A stretch of DNA of 64,000 nt from Chloroflexi bacterium HGW-Chloroflexi-10 (lineage in GTDB: Bacteria; Chloroflexota; Anaerolineae; Anaerolineales; Anaerolineaceae): positions 40,850-104,849 of the forward strand of contig PHBZ01000023.1 in NCBI GenBank assembly GCA_002840755.1, written 5' to 3'. Shown piece by piece: positions 7,383 through 16,728 of the stretch; within the stretch, counting starts at the first letter, position 1; each line of letters opens with the position of its first letter. The notes under the pieces are model-generated. The model worked only from the letters and a program-made list of their open reading frames with translations. It made no database searches and had not been told where the DNA came from. A program made the position numbers and the translations under genes.

Positions 7383-8894
7383 TTATGGAATTCCATACAC
7401 AATTTCTAACCTGGGTCGTCCGACTGCATTCCAGGCAGGGGTTTCAGATGTGCTGAAGTATTTGCCGCTATGATAAGCCCCATCTGCAGAATATACAGCC
7501 AGACTGATATCTGTCTGATTATTAGAATACACTTTTTGCACAGCGTTTGTCAAATCCCAATTATTCGCTACACCAGGCCACCCTGGAAAAGCACATAAAG
7601 GTTCTACCCATGTGCGGCTGACGTTCTCCAGAAGGATTGGCGCATTATTCCAATTTAATGTCGATTCCGACCAACCTGTTTCTGTAACGCCAACCTGGAT
7701 TGATGAACGGTAAGGTTGGAAAATGCCACCATCACACGTGCCGGAATTTCCATATTGATATAAGGTCATTGTGGCGCTTAGAATGGTTTTGCCTTGGGGA
7801 ATACCATTGATCGGAAAAGTCACATAATATTTGGAATAACACGGCCAATCAGCGATATCACGCTGATTTTGTATAACGAGTGTTTGGTTCTCGGGAGAAG
7901 CAGTTACTCGCTCACCCCATTCTGTCCAAAAATTGGTTCCATCGCCACATGTTGAATGACCGCCTACACTGGCATCCTGAATGACAACTCCGTTTTTCCC
8001 TTCTACAATCGTGAGTTTACCCTCTTCGGTTCCATTTTTTGGTGTTGAAATCGGAAAACTGAAAGACAAATTTCCCCAATGAACAGGTGAGTCTGTTGAA
8101 AACAAAGGGGGCCAAGTTTTTGGCGCAAATGTTGTACCCGTTAAGTAATCGCGGTCATACACCATAATTCCCATACGCCAGATAGTGTCATCTACTGGTT
8201 TACCAGTGGGATTAAGTGATTGAAATGGAATTGAAAACTTGATATTCCAACCATTATCATCATCAGCAGTGTTTAATCCATCACCGCGCCACCCGCTAAT
8301 CGTGTTAAAAGTTAAATCTTCTGTGGCCCATTGTGAACCATTCCAGCGAGCCGCATATTGGTAGAGGTTACGATTGACTTCGTTAGGTGCCAGACTGGCG
8401 CTGAATCGGAATGTTTGATTTGTTTGCAAGGTGGCGGTATTGGCGGGTAACAAATAAAGTGCGACACTATCCCAATCCGGAATTTCGGCTTCAGAGGGAG
8501 TTGTATCATACCAAAGTAGACGATCGAAATTGGCAATATAAATGGAAAGGTGCGTCTCTGTGTAACCGATGCGAACATCCGTATAATTGTCATTTGCCGT
8601 TACTTTCCCAAACCAAAAAACTGCCATATCTGTGAAAGCTTCCTGGGCATAGTCAGTAACATTTTTATAAGGCACATGAATGAGTGGAACTGTGGGTGTA
8701 AGCGGGGCAGCGGGCGGTAATGATGTGGAAATTACCGCTCGTTCTTTGACTAACAAAGGCAAAAACACGGGTGTAATTTCAGCTGTTACTGGGATGGTTA
8801 TGTCCGGGGGACGAGATTGACAACCGCTAAGCAAGAAAAAAAAGAGGATAGATCCCGATAACCAAAACCAAATTCTTTTACACAACCTGTTCAT
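7383..8894 (-). CDS. Lipoprotein with CBM9-like and DNRLRE domains
   Basis: A 503-residue exported lipoprotein. A hydrophobic signal ends in the lipobox L-S-G-C with C25 as the lipidation site, followed by a Pro/Thr-rich linker to about residue 70. The middle (about 75-285) looks like a family-9-type carbohydrate-binding/sugar-binding beta sandwich (W-D-S-V-A-L-Y-L, W-N-I-K-F-S-I-P). The C-terminal part (about 300-500) matches the DNRLRE type: Y-V-T-F-P-I followed by T-L-N-W-N-N-A-P and D-L-T-N-A-V, ending in R-P-R-L-E-I-V-Y. No catalytic residues are evident. It is the next gene after the tyrosine autokinase on the same strand, and is likely a surface protein that binds or organises the polysaccharide. 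That role is inference. Confidence 0.7.
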   Translation of the reverse strand: MNRLCKRIWFWLSGSILFFFLLSGCQSRPPDITIPVTAEITPVFLPLLVKERAVISTSLPPAAPLTPTVPLIHVPYKNVTDYAQEAFTDMAVFWFGKVTANDNYTDVRIGYTETHLSIYIANFDRLLWYDTTPSEAEIPDWDSVALYLLPANTATLQTNQTFRFSASLAPNEVNRNLYQYAARWNGSQWATEDLTFNTISGWRGDGLNTADDDNGWNIKFSIPFQSLNPTGKPVDDTIWRMGIMVYDRDYLTGTTFAPKTWPPLFSTDSPVHWGNLSFSFPISTPKNGTEEGKLTIVEGKNGVVIQDASVGGHSTCGDGTNFWTEWGERVTASPENQTLVIQNQRDIADWPCYSKYYVTFPINGIPQGKTILSATMTLYQYGNSGTCDGGIFQPYRSSIQVGVTETGWSESTLNWNNAPILLENVSRTWVEPLCAFPGWPGVANNWDLTNAVQKVYSNNQTDISLAVYSADGAYHSGKYFSTSETPAWNAVGRPRLEIVYGIP

Positions 8895-8914
8895 GCCATA
8901 ACTGTTTACTCCGA

Positions 8915-10522
8915 CTACTTTGATTGATTAATGATTCTTTTTGGAGGTGTAATTTGTTTTTCTTTCGAAGTACCATTTCCATTCCCATTGCGGGGAGGAT
9001 TCGGTTTTTGGTAGTAGCTGTAATAAGATGAACGTTTACTGCTTTCATTCATTACAAATCCAAGAAGCCGTACTTTTGCGCGGGATAGTTGATCTTTCGC
9101 ATTGCGGAGAACTTCACGGCGGGATTTTCCCTGACTCAGGACAATTAAGACACCGTCTACTTTTGTTGCCAGCATAATAGCGTCGGAGGTGATAAACGGT
9201 GGACCATCAATAATAACAACATCGGCAGCACTTTTTAGCGTTTCTAGAATTTTATCCAGATTAGGTGAGCTGATCATTTCAGCTGGATTAGGAGGTGTTT
9301 TTCCTGTAGGCAACAAATACAATTGACCGTTGAACAATGAAATCAGGTTTTCGCTGATAGAATTTTTTCCCGAGATCAAAAGATCGCCCAAACCGGTTAG
9401 TTTCTCCAGGTTGAATTTCTCTCGAATTGTGCTTTGATAAAAATCAGCATCTATTAGGATAACGCGTTTGTTGGCTTTTGCTAACGCGACGGCCAGGTTG
9501 ACAGAAACAGTGGTTTTCCCTTCAGCAACACCAGGGCTGGAAACCAATATGGACCTGACATCTTTCCCCAAATCTATGAATTCCAAATTGTTGCGTAAAG
9601 AACGAAAGGCATCGGTGATGGGAGAGAATGGTTGGTCATTTACAAAACTCAGTGGGTTATCTTCCTTGGGCATTCGTGGTATCTCACCCAATAATGGGAG
9701 GTTGAGTATCCGGGAAGCTTCTTCAGAAGAATGCAATGTTTGATCTAGCCATTCCAATAGAAATATACCGCTGGAGGCTAACATAAAACCAACCAGAGCG
9801 GACAATAAAGATGTAATCATTCGGCTGGAATTAATCGGTGTTGACTCAGCTGGATCGATCACTGTCAATGAATTTAACGCGCCTTTGGAAGAACTGACGA
9901 GTAGACTGGCATAAGTATCCTGAAGGGTGGAAAGTTTATTCTCCAAAGCAAAAATTTGCTGTTCTGTACTGGAAATTTGTGATGCGGAATTCAGCGTACC
10001 CAGTTCAGATTTTTTTGTTTCAATCTCTTTTTGAGTGTTCTCAATATCTGTTTGCATGGTATTCAGTTGTTCAGTCAAAAAAGCCTGACGTTCCTGCTCA
10101 TCAGAAGAAATACTAGATGGCGCTTTGAGAATTAACTGATTAGCAATTTCCTCAGCAACTGCCCGTGCTCGTATCCGATCCGTATCTGTGACCGAGATTT
10201 CAATTAGTTGAGTTTCGGGAATGGCGCGTACCATATAATCGGGGAGCCAATCGAGTCCCAATGCATCCATCGCACTTCGCCGGATAAAATCCCGGCTGCC
10301 CATATCTGCGTATATTGTTGCCAGTTGCTGTTCCAGATTGAATTGATTCGAAGAAGGATTAGGATTGTTTATGGATTGTCCAATGATCAGTGTGGTTTTT
10401 GCTAGATATTGAGGAGGTTGCCCAAGTGAAACAATAAAACTGACCACTCCGGCTAATATTGTAGCACTCAGAATAATCCAACGCCATTTCCACAACGGAG
10501 CAATAAGAGTTTTTAATTCCAT
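8915..10522 (-). CDS. Wzz-type chain-length regulator fused to tyrosine autokinase
   Basis: A polysaccharide co-polymerase with a bacterial tyrosine kinase (BY-kinase) in one 535-residue chain. The Wzz part has membrane helices near residues 15-33 and 236-258 with a coiled coil between (about 140-205). The kinase part carries Walker A P-G-V-A-E-G-K-T-T (about 330-338), Walker A' V-I-L-I-D-A-D near 355 and Walker B V-V-I-I-D-G-P-P near 440. It ends in a tyrosine cluster, S-S-Y-Y-S-Y-Y near 498-504, the autophosphorylation site of the family. The protein controls chain length and export of the glycan. The first possible start at 10525 is TTG; the ATG at 10522 with AAGGA 10 bp upstream is better. 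It appears to have its own promoter. Confidence 0.93.
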   Translation of the reverse strand: MELKTLIAPLWKWRWIILSATILAGVVSFIVSLGQPPQYLAKTTLIIGQSINNPNPSSNQFNLEQQLATIYADMGSRDFIRRSAMDALGLDWLPDYMVRAIPETQLIEISVTDTDRIRARAVAEEIANQLILKAPSSISSDEQERQAFLTEQLNTMQTDIENTQKEIETKKSELGTLNSASQISSTEQQIFALENKLSTLQDTYASLLVSSSKGALNSLTVIDPAESTPINSSRMITSLLSALVGFMLASSGIFLLEWLDQTLHSSEEASRILNLPLLGEIPRMPKEDNPLSFVNDQPFSPITDAFRSLRNNLEFIDLGKDVRSILVSSPGVAEGKTTVSVNLAVALAKANKRVILIDADFYQSTIREKFNLEKLTGLGDLLISGKNSISENLISLFNGQLYLLPTGKTPPNPAEMISSPNLDKILETLKSAADVVIIDGPPFITSDAIMLATKVDGVLIVLSQGKSRREVLRNAKDQLSRAKVRLLGFVMNESSKRSSYYSYYQKPNPPRNGNGNGTSKEKQITPPKRIINQSK

Positions 10523-10551
10523 CAATCAATTCCTTTTTTTACGGCATCTGT

Positions 10552-10567
10552 TTTCTGATAACAGAAA
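10552..10567 (-). promoter_or_regulatory. Perfect 16-bp inverted repeat in the leader of the tyrosine kinase gene
   Basis: TTTCTG-ATAA-CAGAAA is a perfect palindrome with a 4-base centre. It lies about 30 bp upstream of the kinase ATG and about 20 bp downstream of a TATAAT hexamer on the minus strand. This is a good place for a repressor operator. No T-run follows it, so it does not look like a terminator. Confidence 0.45.
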
Positions 10568-10585
10568 GAATAATTACTTAATAGG

Positions 10586-10591
10586 ATTATA
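10586..10591 (-). promoter_or_regulatory. Candidate -10 hexamer for the tyrosine kinase gene
   Basis: The minus strand reads TATAAT exactly at this position, about 64 bp before the ATG at 10522. The best upstream match, TTGATT, is 20 bp away, longer than the preferred 17, so the -35 element is weak or the promoter is activated. The site lies between a terminator-like hairpin and the palindrome at 10552-10567. Confidence 0.4.
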
Positions 10592-10606
10592 ACCAAAACA
10601 AAAATG

Positions 10607-10633
10607 AAAAAAATCAAGAATATAAGCTCCTTG
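10607..10633 (-). terminator. Weak intrinsic terminator after the GT4 gene
   Basis: On the minus strand CAAGGA and TTCTTG form a 6-bp stem with one G-T wobble around a 7-base loop, followed by A and a run of seven T. It begins right after the stop codon of the glycosyltransferase at 10635. The stem is AT-rich, so termination is probably partial. Confidence 0.4.
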
Positions 10634-10634
10634 T

Positions 10635-11840
10635 TTATTTCAGAGCTAATTGGTAGATTTTAGTCAATTTTAGTGCCATGGATGACCAGGAATGGTGGTT
10701 TTCCACGTATATACGGCCGGCTTTCCCCATTTTATTTCTTTCAGTTACATTTTTTAATAAAAATAATACCTGCTCAGCTATCGAAGCAGGGTCATCACTT
10801 GCAAATAAGTGGATGCTATTTTCAGCCGTAATCGCCTGTAATGCACTCGTGGATGTAACTACGGGTGTTTCGCAAGCCATAGCTTCCAGAACTTTGTTTT
10901 GGATACCAGCACCATAGGCTAACGGGGCTATAGCCAGTGTGGCTTTTTGCAGATAAGGACGCATATCTTCAACCCATCCTGTGATGGTAATGCGTTTATC
11001 TGTTCCTAATTGACGGATGCGCTCACCTGGATTTTGACCCACAATCCATAATTTTACCTCAGGATCTTTTTCCCATATAAGCGGCAAGATTTCTTCGGCC
11101 AGACGTAAGACCATTTTTTCATTAGCGTGATAACTCATTTTACCGCTGATCACCAGAGTCTTTTCTTCCCGCTGTTGATAGCCTGGAGAAAAATAGTCCA
11201 GGTCGACTCCATTAGGTACAACGCTCATGTTATTGGGTGTGTTAGATCCGCTGTTGAGAAAATATAGCCGGTCGGTTTCTGAAGTAATAAGTGTTTGCTC
11301 AAACAGAGCGGCAACCTTGGGTTCATAGCCAGCTGTTCGTTGTGCTTCCCAGTTGAGAAATGTGCGTTTGATCCAACTTGGGTGTTGCCTGGCTGCCTGG
11401 CGGAAAAGGTAGGTAATTGAATCAACACTATCCCAAACCATGGGTATGGAACGAATTTTTTTTCTGGCTTTCAACTCTTCTCCGTAGATAACGCCACGGA
11501 TATGTTCAATGTGAATCACTTCATAACCGGCTGCTGGGTCATTTATTAATCGAACCAGTTGTTTGTACATGGCTGGGAGCCAACCGTATTTTGCTTGAAA
11601 AGGAGTACGGGTAGGCAGGGTGCGTAAACCGTTGAAGATAATTTGTTTTTTTGGCAGTTGAAAGGCAAAAATCTTCTCGCAGGCTGCTCGTATTTCCGTG
11701 TCTGGAGCAGCTGCTGTTGGTGAGTCGTAATACACAAGTGTTATTTTATGTCCAAGTTGGGCGAGGTGGCGAATAAATTGATATGGGCGCACACGAACCA
11801 CTGTAGGTAAATATGGGCTGATGAATAATATTTTCATCAT
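10635..11840 (-). CDS. Glycosyltransferase family 4
   Basis: A 401-residue retaining glycosyltransferase of the GT-B fold. The N-terminus (S-P-Y-L-P-T-V-V-R-V-R-P-Y-Q-F) and overall shape resemble the TIGR03087-like group found in XrtA/PEP-CTERM exopolysaccharide loci. The nucleotide-sugar-binding region has I-A-P-L-A-Y-G-A-G-I-Q-N-K-V-L-E-A-M-A, where a glycine-rich loop precedes the conserved glutamate. It likely adds one sugar of the repeat unit at the cytoplasmic face. The donor and linkage cannot be read from sequence. Two adjacent ATGs are possible at 11840 and 11837; the first overlaps the upstream stop as ATGA. A terminator-like hairpin follows the gene. Confidence 0.88.
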   Translation of the reverse strand: MMKILFISPYLPTVVRVRPYQFIRHLAQLGHKITLVYYDSPTAAAPDTEIRAACEKIFAFQLPKKQIIFNGLRTLPTRTPFQAKYGWLPAMYKQLVRLINDPAAGYEVIHIEHIRGVIYGEELKARKKIRSIPMVWDSVDSITYLFRQAARQHPSWIKRTFLNWEAQRTAGYEPKVAALFEQTLITSETDRLYFLNSGSNTPNNMSVVPNGVDLDYFSPGYQQREEKTLVISGKMSYHANEKMVLRLAEEILPLIWEKDPEVKLWIVGQNPGERIRQLGTDKRITITGWVEDMRPYLQKATLAIAPLAYGAGIQNKVLEAMACETPVVTSTSALQAITAENSIHLFASDDPASIAEQVLFLLKNVTERNKMGKAGRIYVENHHSWSSMALKLTKIYQLALK

Positions 11841-13144
11841 CGACCTGATATGCGATTCGTGAATATTTTTTGCGAGAGATTGCGTATTGCATAAGCTGCA
11901 AATATCAGGAATAGCGCATCCACTGGCAAGCGGTAACGAACCAAAGTCCAGGATAAAATGTGGATACTACAATAAACCAGGCCAAAAAGGAGGATAATAA
12001 ATATTGAGGAATCGAACAATGGTTGCTTTTTGCGATGTAAGTGGACCAGGGAAAGCATAATCCCAATCAATATAAACGGCAAAGCGATGCCAAAACTTGC
12101 TACCCTGGAAAAATTACTGATTAAAGAAGATTGTTTAGAAGGCAAGAATTCAAAGAGGATGGGAATTCGTGAAAGGGACAACAAGAAATATCTGCCTGGT
12201 TCTTCCTGAACAAACTGTAACCCACGCTGCAGCAACGCCTGATCCAGCGCTGCCTCATCCAACCCCTTCAATTCTTCGGGCAACAAGATCAGGTAATTCC
12301 CCATTTCTTCCGGCAGGATCCCTTCGAATTGGGTTCCGTATACGGGGTGGTTTGCCCAATAAAAAGCAAAACCGGCATTAGTGTTTAATAAAACGAAGCG
12401 CTCAAAGCGTATATAGTTAAACCACGTGAATGGCAGGATGCAGGCTAATATGATTAAGCCGGATACACTCAATTTGAGAAAGTCTTTAATGAAATGTGGT
12501 TTTCGTTTCAACCATAGGATCCATAGAAAAAGGAAGGGTAAAAAAAGGAGAAATGCTTGGCGTAATAAAACAGCAGTTCCACACATCAGGCCCAGGTAAA
12601 AGTACATTGAAAAATTAGCTGATTTTTCTTCACGTATTTTGAGTGTAAAGTAAATAATCGCTAGAACGCTGGTAATGAAGAGCGGCTCGGTTAATAGTGC
12701 GGCTGTGTAGTAAATAAAATAGACATAGGCTGCCATCCAGGTGGCTGCGATGAGTGCTGTTGAAGAATCAAATATTTTCTTTGCGATTAAATATATGAGT
12801 ACTGGTTGTAAAAATCCGATGAGAATAGCCTGGATGATGCGAGCAGCCAATGGTACAACCCCAAACAAACGGTAAATAGCTGTTAAGAAGAAAGTGTATA
12901 AATAGCTCCAATGAGCGGTGGGTTCCCCTGGCTGGGTAGCTGGCCACCAGGGACGGTCGAAAGTGAACCCATGTCCATTTAAAATTCGCTGCGCCAGGGT
13001 GTGATAGGTAATTTGATCGGCAGTCCCTGGTAGTTCAACTACTTTATTTCCCATATATATAGCAGCGGCAATCCGGAATATGATTGAAAAGAGGATAATG
13101 AGGATTAGAATGTTTTTCTCTGATAGTTTGGTGAATTGTTTCAT
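11837..13144 (-). CDS. GT39-like membrane glycosyltransferase (GT-C fold)
   Basis: A 435-residue protein with about ten to eleven membrane helices and a large loop near the N-terminus that holds the motif D-Q-I-T-Y-H-T-L-A-Q-R-I-L-N-G-H-G-F, which matches the acidic catalytic loop of PMT/ArnT-type (GT39/GT83) enzymes. These use polyprenyl-phosphate sugars as donors on the outer face of the membrane. In this locus it may add a side sugar after flipping. It overlaps both neighbours by ATGA, so it is translationally coupled to the two GT4 genes around it. A donor synthase of the GtrB type lies at 55191-56396. Confidence 0.8.
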   Translation of the reverse strand: MKQFTKLSEKNILILIILFSIIFRIAAAIYMGNKVVELPGTADQITYHTLAQRILNGHGFTFDRPWWPATQPGEPTAHWSYLYTFFLTAIYRLFGVVPLAARIIQAILIGFLQPVLIYLIAKKIFDSSTALIAATWMAAYVYFIYYTAALLTEPLFITSVLAIIYFTLKIREEKSANFSMYFYLGLMCGTAVLLRQAFLLFLPFLFLWILWLKRKPHFIKDFLKLSVSGLIILACILPFTWFNYIRFERFVLLNTNAGFAFYWANHPVYGTQFEGILPEEMGNYLILLPEELKGLDEAALDQALLQRGLQFVQEEPGRYFLLSLSRIPILFEFLPSKQSSLISNFSRVASFGIALPFILIGIMLSLVHLHRKKQPLFDSSIFIILLFGLVYCSIHILSWTLVRYRLPVDALFLIFAAYAIRNLSQKIFTNRISGR

Positions 13145-14388
13145 GTTACATTATTCCCGTTTCCAATGGTGTAAGCCTGATCCAGGTGTTTAAAAACTAC
13201 CTGCCAATCATATTGATTCTCAACAAACAAGCGGCCATTTTTGGCCAATGCGGCACGATATGGTTGATCTTCCAGTAAGCGGGCAACATGTCCCGCAAAA
13301 GAAAGTGGATCATCAGCAATTAAAACATGCTCACCGTGTTTCGCATCTATTCCCTCTAACCCAATAGTTGTAGTAACGACTGCCATTTGTCGTGAAAATG
13401 CTTCCAATATGCGTACCCGCATACCACCGCCGGCCAGAACAGGCACTACCATGACGGCGCAATTCTCCAGATATGGGGTTAGGTCAGCCACATAGCCGGT
13501 AATATTCACCAGGTTAGGATAAAGTTGCGCCATTTCATAAAAATCTTTGGGTGGGTTTTTACCGATAACGGTTAAAAAAGCGCCTGGTACCTGTTGCAAG
13601 ATCCTTGGATAAACCTCACGCAGGAACCAGCGTATACCATCCGCATTAGGAGGATAATGCAATGTACCCAAAGTAAGGATTTGGGATGCACCTGGTTTTT
13701 CGGCGATAGGCGTGAGTTGTTGGGTATCAACAGCGATAGGGATTGTTGTGATTTTATGTTTGATAGCTGCATCATTCGCAACCGTTTCCAATAAAGCATT
13801 GCGGTCTATCTCTGTAACTGCCAGGGTGAGATCAAAATTACGCAGCAGCCAACCTTCATATTTTTTTATTCTTGCCTGCTCGAAAACCACTAAGGGACGC
13901 AAGAAAGTTGGGACCTGAGTACGCATCCTTCCCATAATAGACCAGGTAGCATTATGGGCATCGAAAATGGTTTTTGGGGCAGACGAACCTTTTTGGATTT
14001 GAATTTGCCGTGCTTGCCAGGCAAACTGAGCCATTGTCAATTGGTCGGCGTGCAATATATCAAAATCCTGGTGGGTACACAGGTCGTGGATTGTTTTTCG
14101 CATAGATATAAGGTTGTCGCGGGCCACTAAGAATGGTTTTCCTGTAAATATCGATTGGGCAAAATATCCTGCATCTTTTATCCGGCTGCGTTGGATGGGA
14201 ACATGAATAACGCGATGCACCGTTTTGTGGACTTCATCCAGAAATTCTTCTTCTTCTGGGCGAATAAATGTAACCAACGTGATTTGAAAACCGCGATTGA
14301 CTAGATGACGCAGCACATGCCATGTTTTTACTCTTGGGCCGGCGTTGGGTGGGTAGGGGAGAATTTGCGTCAAAAATAAAACATTCAT
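13141..14388 (-). CDS. Glycosyltransferase family 4
   Basis: A GT-B enzyme of 415 residues. The N-terminal L-P-Y-P-P-N-A-G-P-R-V-K-T-W-H-V-L-R-H-L resembles the exopolysaccharide GT group TIGR03087, and V-L-A-G-G-G-M-R-V-R-I-L-E-A-F-S holds the donor-binding glycine loop and conserved glutamate. A longer reading frame begins at 14409 but would overlap the upstream gene by 20 bp; the ATG at 14388, one base after the upstream TAA and preceded by GGGG, gives the usual N-terminus M-N-V-L-F-L-T. It is one of three similar GT4 genes (10635, 13141, 16725) and likely arose with them by duplication. Confidence 0.87.
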   Translation of the reverse strand: MNVLFLTQILPYPPNAGPRVKTWHVLRHLVNRGFQITLVTFIRPEEEEFLDEVHKTVHRVIHVPIQRSRIKDAGYFAQSIFTGKPFLVARDNLISMRKTIHDLCTHQDFDILHADQLTMAQFAWQARQIQIQKGSSAPKTIFDAHNATWSIMGRMRTQVPTFLRPLVVFEQARIKKYEGWLLRNFDLTLAVTEIDRNALLETVANDAAIKHKITTIPIAVDTQQLTPIAEKPGASQILTLGTLHYPPNADGIRWFLREVYPRILQQVPGAFLTVIGKNPPKDFYEMAQLYPNLVNITGYVADLTPYLENCAVMVVPVLAGGGMRVRILEAFSRQMAVVTTTIGLEGIDAKHGEHVLIADDPLSFAGHVARLLEDQPYRAALAKNGRLFVENQYDWQVVFKHLDQAYTIGNGNNVT

Positions 14389-14389
14389 G

Positions 14390-15310
14390 TTAAAACCCCG
14401 GTAAGGCATTCAATAAGTGCTGATAGTTGTTGATTAAATAATGGCTTTTCTCGGATGAAGCTTTGTTGATTTTGATCTGAATAGAACTGAATTTCACCCG
14501 TATCCAGGCTGTTATGGCTAACAACTGTTTGTAACGTTCAGCTTGTTGATTTCCATAATGTTTGCGAAAAAAATGAATTTTGGTCTGATACAATTGCAAG
14601 AACATGGCAGTTTGACTCTGGCGGGTGGACTGACCACCAAAATGTGTTACCTCGGAGTTAGGCACCCAAAGATTCTTCATGCCTGCTTTTTGTATGCGAT
14701 AATTTAAATCGACTTCTTCGGTGTACATGAAAAAAGATTCATCTAGCAGGCCAACCTGATCCAAAACGAATTTTGGGACCATTAAACTGGCGCCTTGAAG
14801 GTTGTCCACAGATCGTGTTTTGTTGATATCCCAGGTATGCATCGCATAGTTAGCCACCGGCAGAAAATGGTCCAATAAAAGCATACGCCAGGTCTCTCTG
14901 AATAATGTTGGGAAAGGGTAACATGAGCTCTGCAAACTGCCATCCGGGTTAACCAGCCGTGAACCAGCAACGCCAGCCTGCGGCTCTTCTTGCAATGCGG
15001 TCACCAGATTTTGCATAGCAAAGGGCTCAACAATGGTATCCGGATTGAGTAGCCAGATATATTTTCCTGTTGCCAGGCGGATAGCCTGATTGTTAGCGGC
15101 GGCAAAACCAATGTTTTTTTCATTAACGATCTGGTTAACCTGAGGAAATTTTTCTTTCACTATTTGCATAGAACCATCGGTGGAAGCATTGTCCACTACC
15201 CAAACTTCAATCTTTAAAGCCGTTGATTGCTTAAAGACTGAATCCAAACAATTTAAAAGAAAATTACAAACGTTATAAGAAACAATTATGAGAGAAACAT
15301 CCGCATTCAT
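14390..15310 (-). CDS. Glycosyltransferase family 2 (rhamnosyltransferase-like)
   Basis: A 306-residue GT-A inverting glycosyltransferase. It starts V-S-L-I-I-V-S-Y-N, followed by W-V-V-D-N-A-S-T-D-G-S near residue 35-45 and the N-P-D-T-I variant of the DXD motif near 90, then E-E-V-D-L-N-Y-R-I, which supplies the catalytic acidic residue. This pattern is typical of WbbL/RfbF-like rhamnosyltransferases. It acts in the cytoplasm on the lipid-linked repeat unit. Its start overlaps the O-antigen-ligase-like gene by ATGA. Confidence 0.88.
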   Translation of the reverse strand: MNADVSLIIVSYNVCNFLLNCLDSVFKQSTALKIEVWVVDNASTDGSMQIVKEKFPQVNQIVNEKNIGFAAANNQAIRLATGKYIWLLNPDTIVEPFAMQNLVTALQEEPQAGVAGSRLVNPDGSLQSSCYPFPTLFRETWRMLLLDHFLPVANYAMHTWDINKTRSVDNLQGASLMVPKFVLDQVGLLDESFFMYTEEVDLNYRIQKAGMKNLWVPNSEVTHFGGQSTRQSQTAMFLQLYQTKIHFFRKHYGNQQAERYKQLLAITAWIRVKFSSIQIKINKASSEKSHYLINNYQHLLNALPGF

Positions 15311-16728
15311 TGATCTTGTCCATAAGATTTTGATGTTTTAAATTGCAGGAAAACTAGTGCACCCATAAAAATCCAGGCTAGACCGCTGGATCGAAAACCA
15401 TCCATACCGACATTGTAAATAAAGGGAATTATCCAGTCACCCAGAAAAGCGGCTACCAGAGTGGCAGCCAACCCGCCCAAGGCAGAAATAGCATAGGCGT
15501 GTTCGAAGGGCTCTAATTCCCGTTTTATGAGATTGAAACCACTTCGGGCAATTTCAACTAGCCACCAGATAAAAGTACCTGTCCCTAATAAACCTACTTG
15601 TGCAAGTAGATCTATATAATTGTTGTGGGAATTGAATTTCACAGAGAATCCTAAAATATTGTAAAACGGTGTATAAAAATAATAATTTGCAGGGCCAACT
15701 CCAAAAATAGGATTTTGGCCAATGATTTCAAAAAGAATCTTCCAGGCTTCTACACGTGTGAGTAAACTGTACTCATTATCTCCAACGAATAAATAGTTTT
15801 GGATTAGTTGAAACCGAATTGTGATGGCTGCGATGAAAAGAAAAGCACTAACCACGGCAAATTTAGGTTTTTTGAGGAATAGCATAAGAAAGATACCGAT
15901 GGCAGTTGGCAGCCAACCAGATACCCATGATTGTTTGGTAACCAGGACAGTATAGATGGAGGCGGCAGAAACCAATGCGAATATTGCCCGAATAGATGGT
16001 TTCAACTTGGTATTTAACCAGGCCTGACCAAATGAAAGTACTGCCAGCCAGGTCCAGAACATACTATCCAAAACAGCACGTTGAAAAATTCGGTTAACAT
16101 ATTGACGCAGCGGTGGGACAGAAAACCCAATGGCGTATATCCCTCCCAGAATAATAAAAGAAAAAACCATCCATTTTAACCAACGAGAATTGGTCAGACG
16201 TGAGGCGGAGAGGATAAACGCACCTGCGCTCATAAGCATCAAAAGAACTTGCCCTAATTGCGCAAAGAGGGATGCGGCCTCAGTTGGGTACCAGGGCAAT
16301 TGCCCAAAACCAAAGGATAATAAAACACTAAGGGAGAAAGCCAGCGCTGCGTAAATTGCACGGGATGGCAATACAGAAAATAGCTTGTCAAAGATTAACA
16401 TTTTGACCAGCCAGGAGGCCAACAATAACATCACCAATAGTAAGGTTATATTGATCCGGGTTTGTGTACCGGTCGAAATAGCGAAAGGTATCAATAAACT
16501 GGAGACAGCAATGATAGGAAAACCTATACCTGGATTTTTCATAAAGAACAATAATCCAAAAATTGCCAGCCCTCCGCCAATTAGGGCTAACGCAGGCAAG
16601 AACATCCGTACTGATAGGGGGGCAATGATCATAGCTGCGGCGTAGATTAATAAAATCCAGAGATAATTACGCTCCATTTGATAGCGTTCAAATAAATCCT
16701 GTATCCGCTCGGATAGATGGCGAATCAT
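15307..16728 (-). CDS. O-antigen ligase/polymerase family membrane protein
   Basis: A 473-residue protein with about eleven to twelve membrane segments and a periplasmic-type loop near residues 330-400 holding N-S-H-N-N-Y-I-D-L-L-A-Q-V-G-L-L-G, the Wzy_C/WaaL signature. Members polymerise lipid-linked repeat units or ligate glycan to an acceptor. Because this region also encodes a Wzm/Wzt ABC exporter, a ligase or capping role is as possible as a Wzy polymerase role. A Wzz/kinase gene in the same cluster argues for polymerisation. It overlaps both flanking glycosyltransferase genes by ATGA. Confidence 0.85.
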   Translation of the reverse strand: MIRHLSERIQDLFERYQMERNYLWILLIYAAAMIIAPLSVRMFLPALALIGGGLAIFGLLFFMKNPGIGFPIIAVSSLLIPFAISTGTQTRINITLLLVMLLLASWLVKMLIFDKLFSVLPSRAIYAALAFSLSVLLSFGFGQLPWYPTEAASLFAQLGQVLLMLMSAGAFILSASRLTNSRWLKWMVFSFIILGGIYAIGFSVPPLRQYVNRIFQRAVLDSMFWTWLAVLSFGQAWLNTKLKPSIRAIFALVSAASIYTVLVTKQSWVSGWLPTAIGIFLMLFLKKPKFAVVSAFLFIAAITIRFQLIQNYLFVGDNEYSLLTRVEAWKILFEIIGQNPIFGVGPANYYFYTPFYNILGFSVKFNSHNNYIDLLAQVGLLGTGTFIWWLVEIARSGFNLIKRELEPFEHAYAISALGGLAATLVAAFLGDWIIPFIYNVGMDGFRSSGLAWIFMGALVFLQFKTSKSYGQDQ

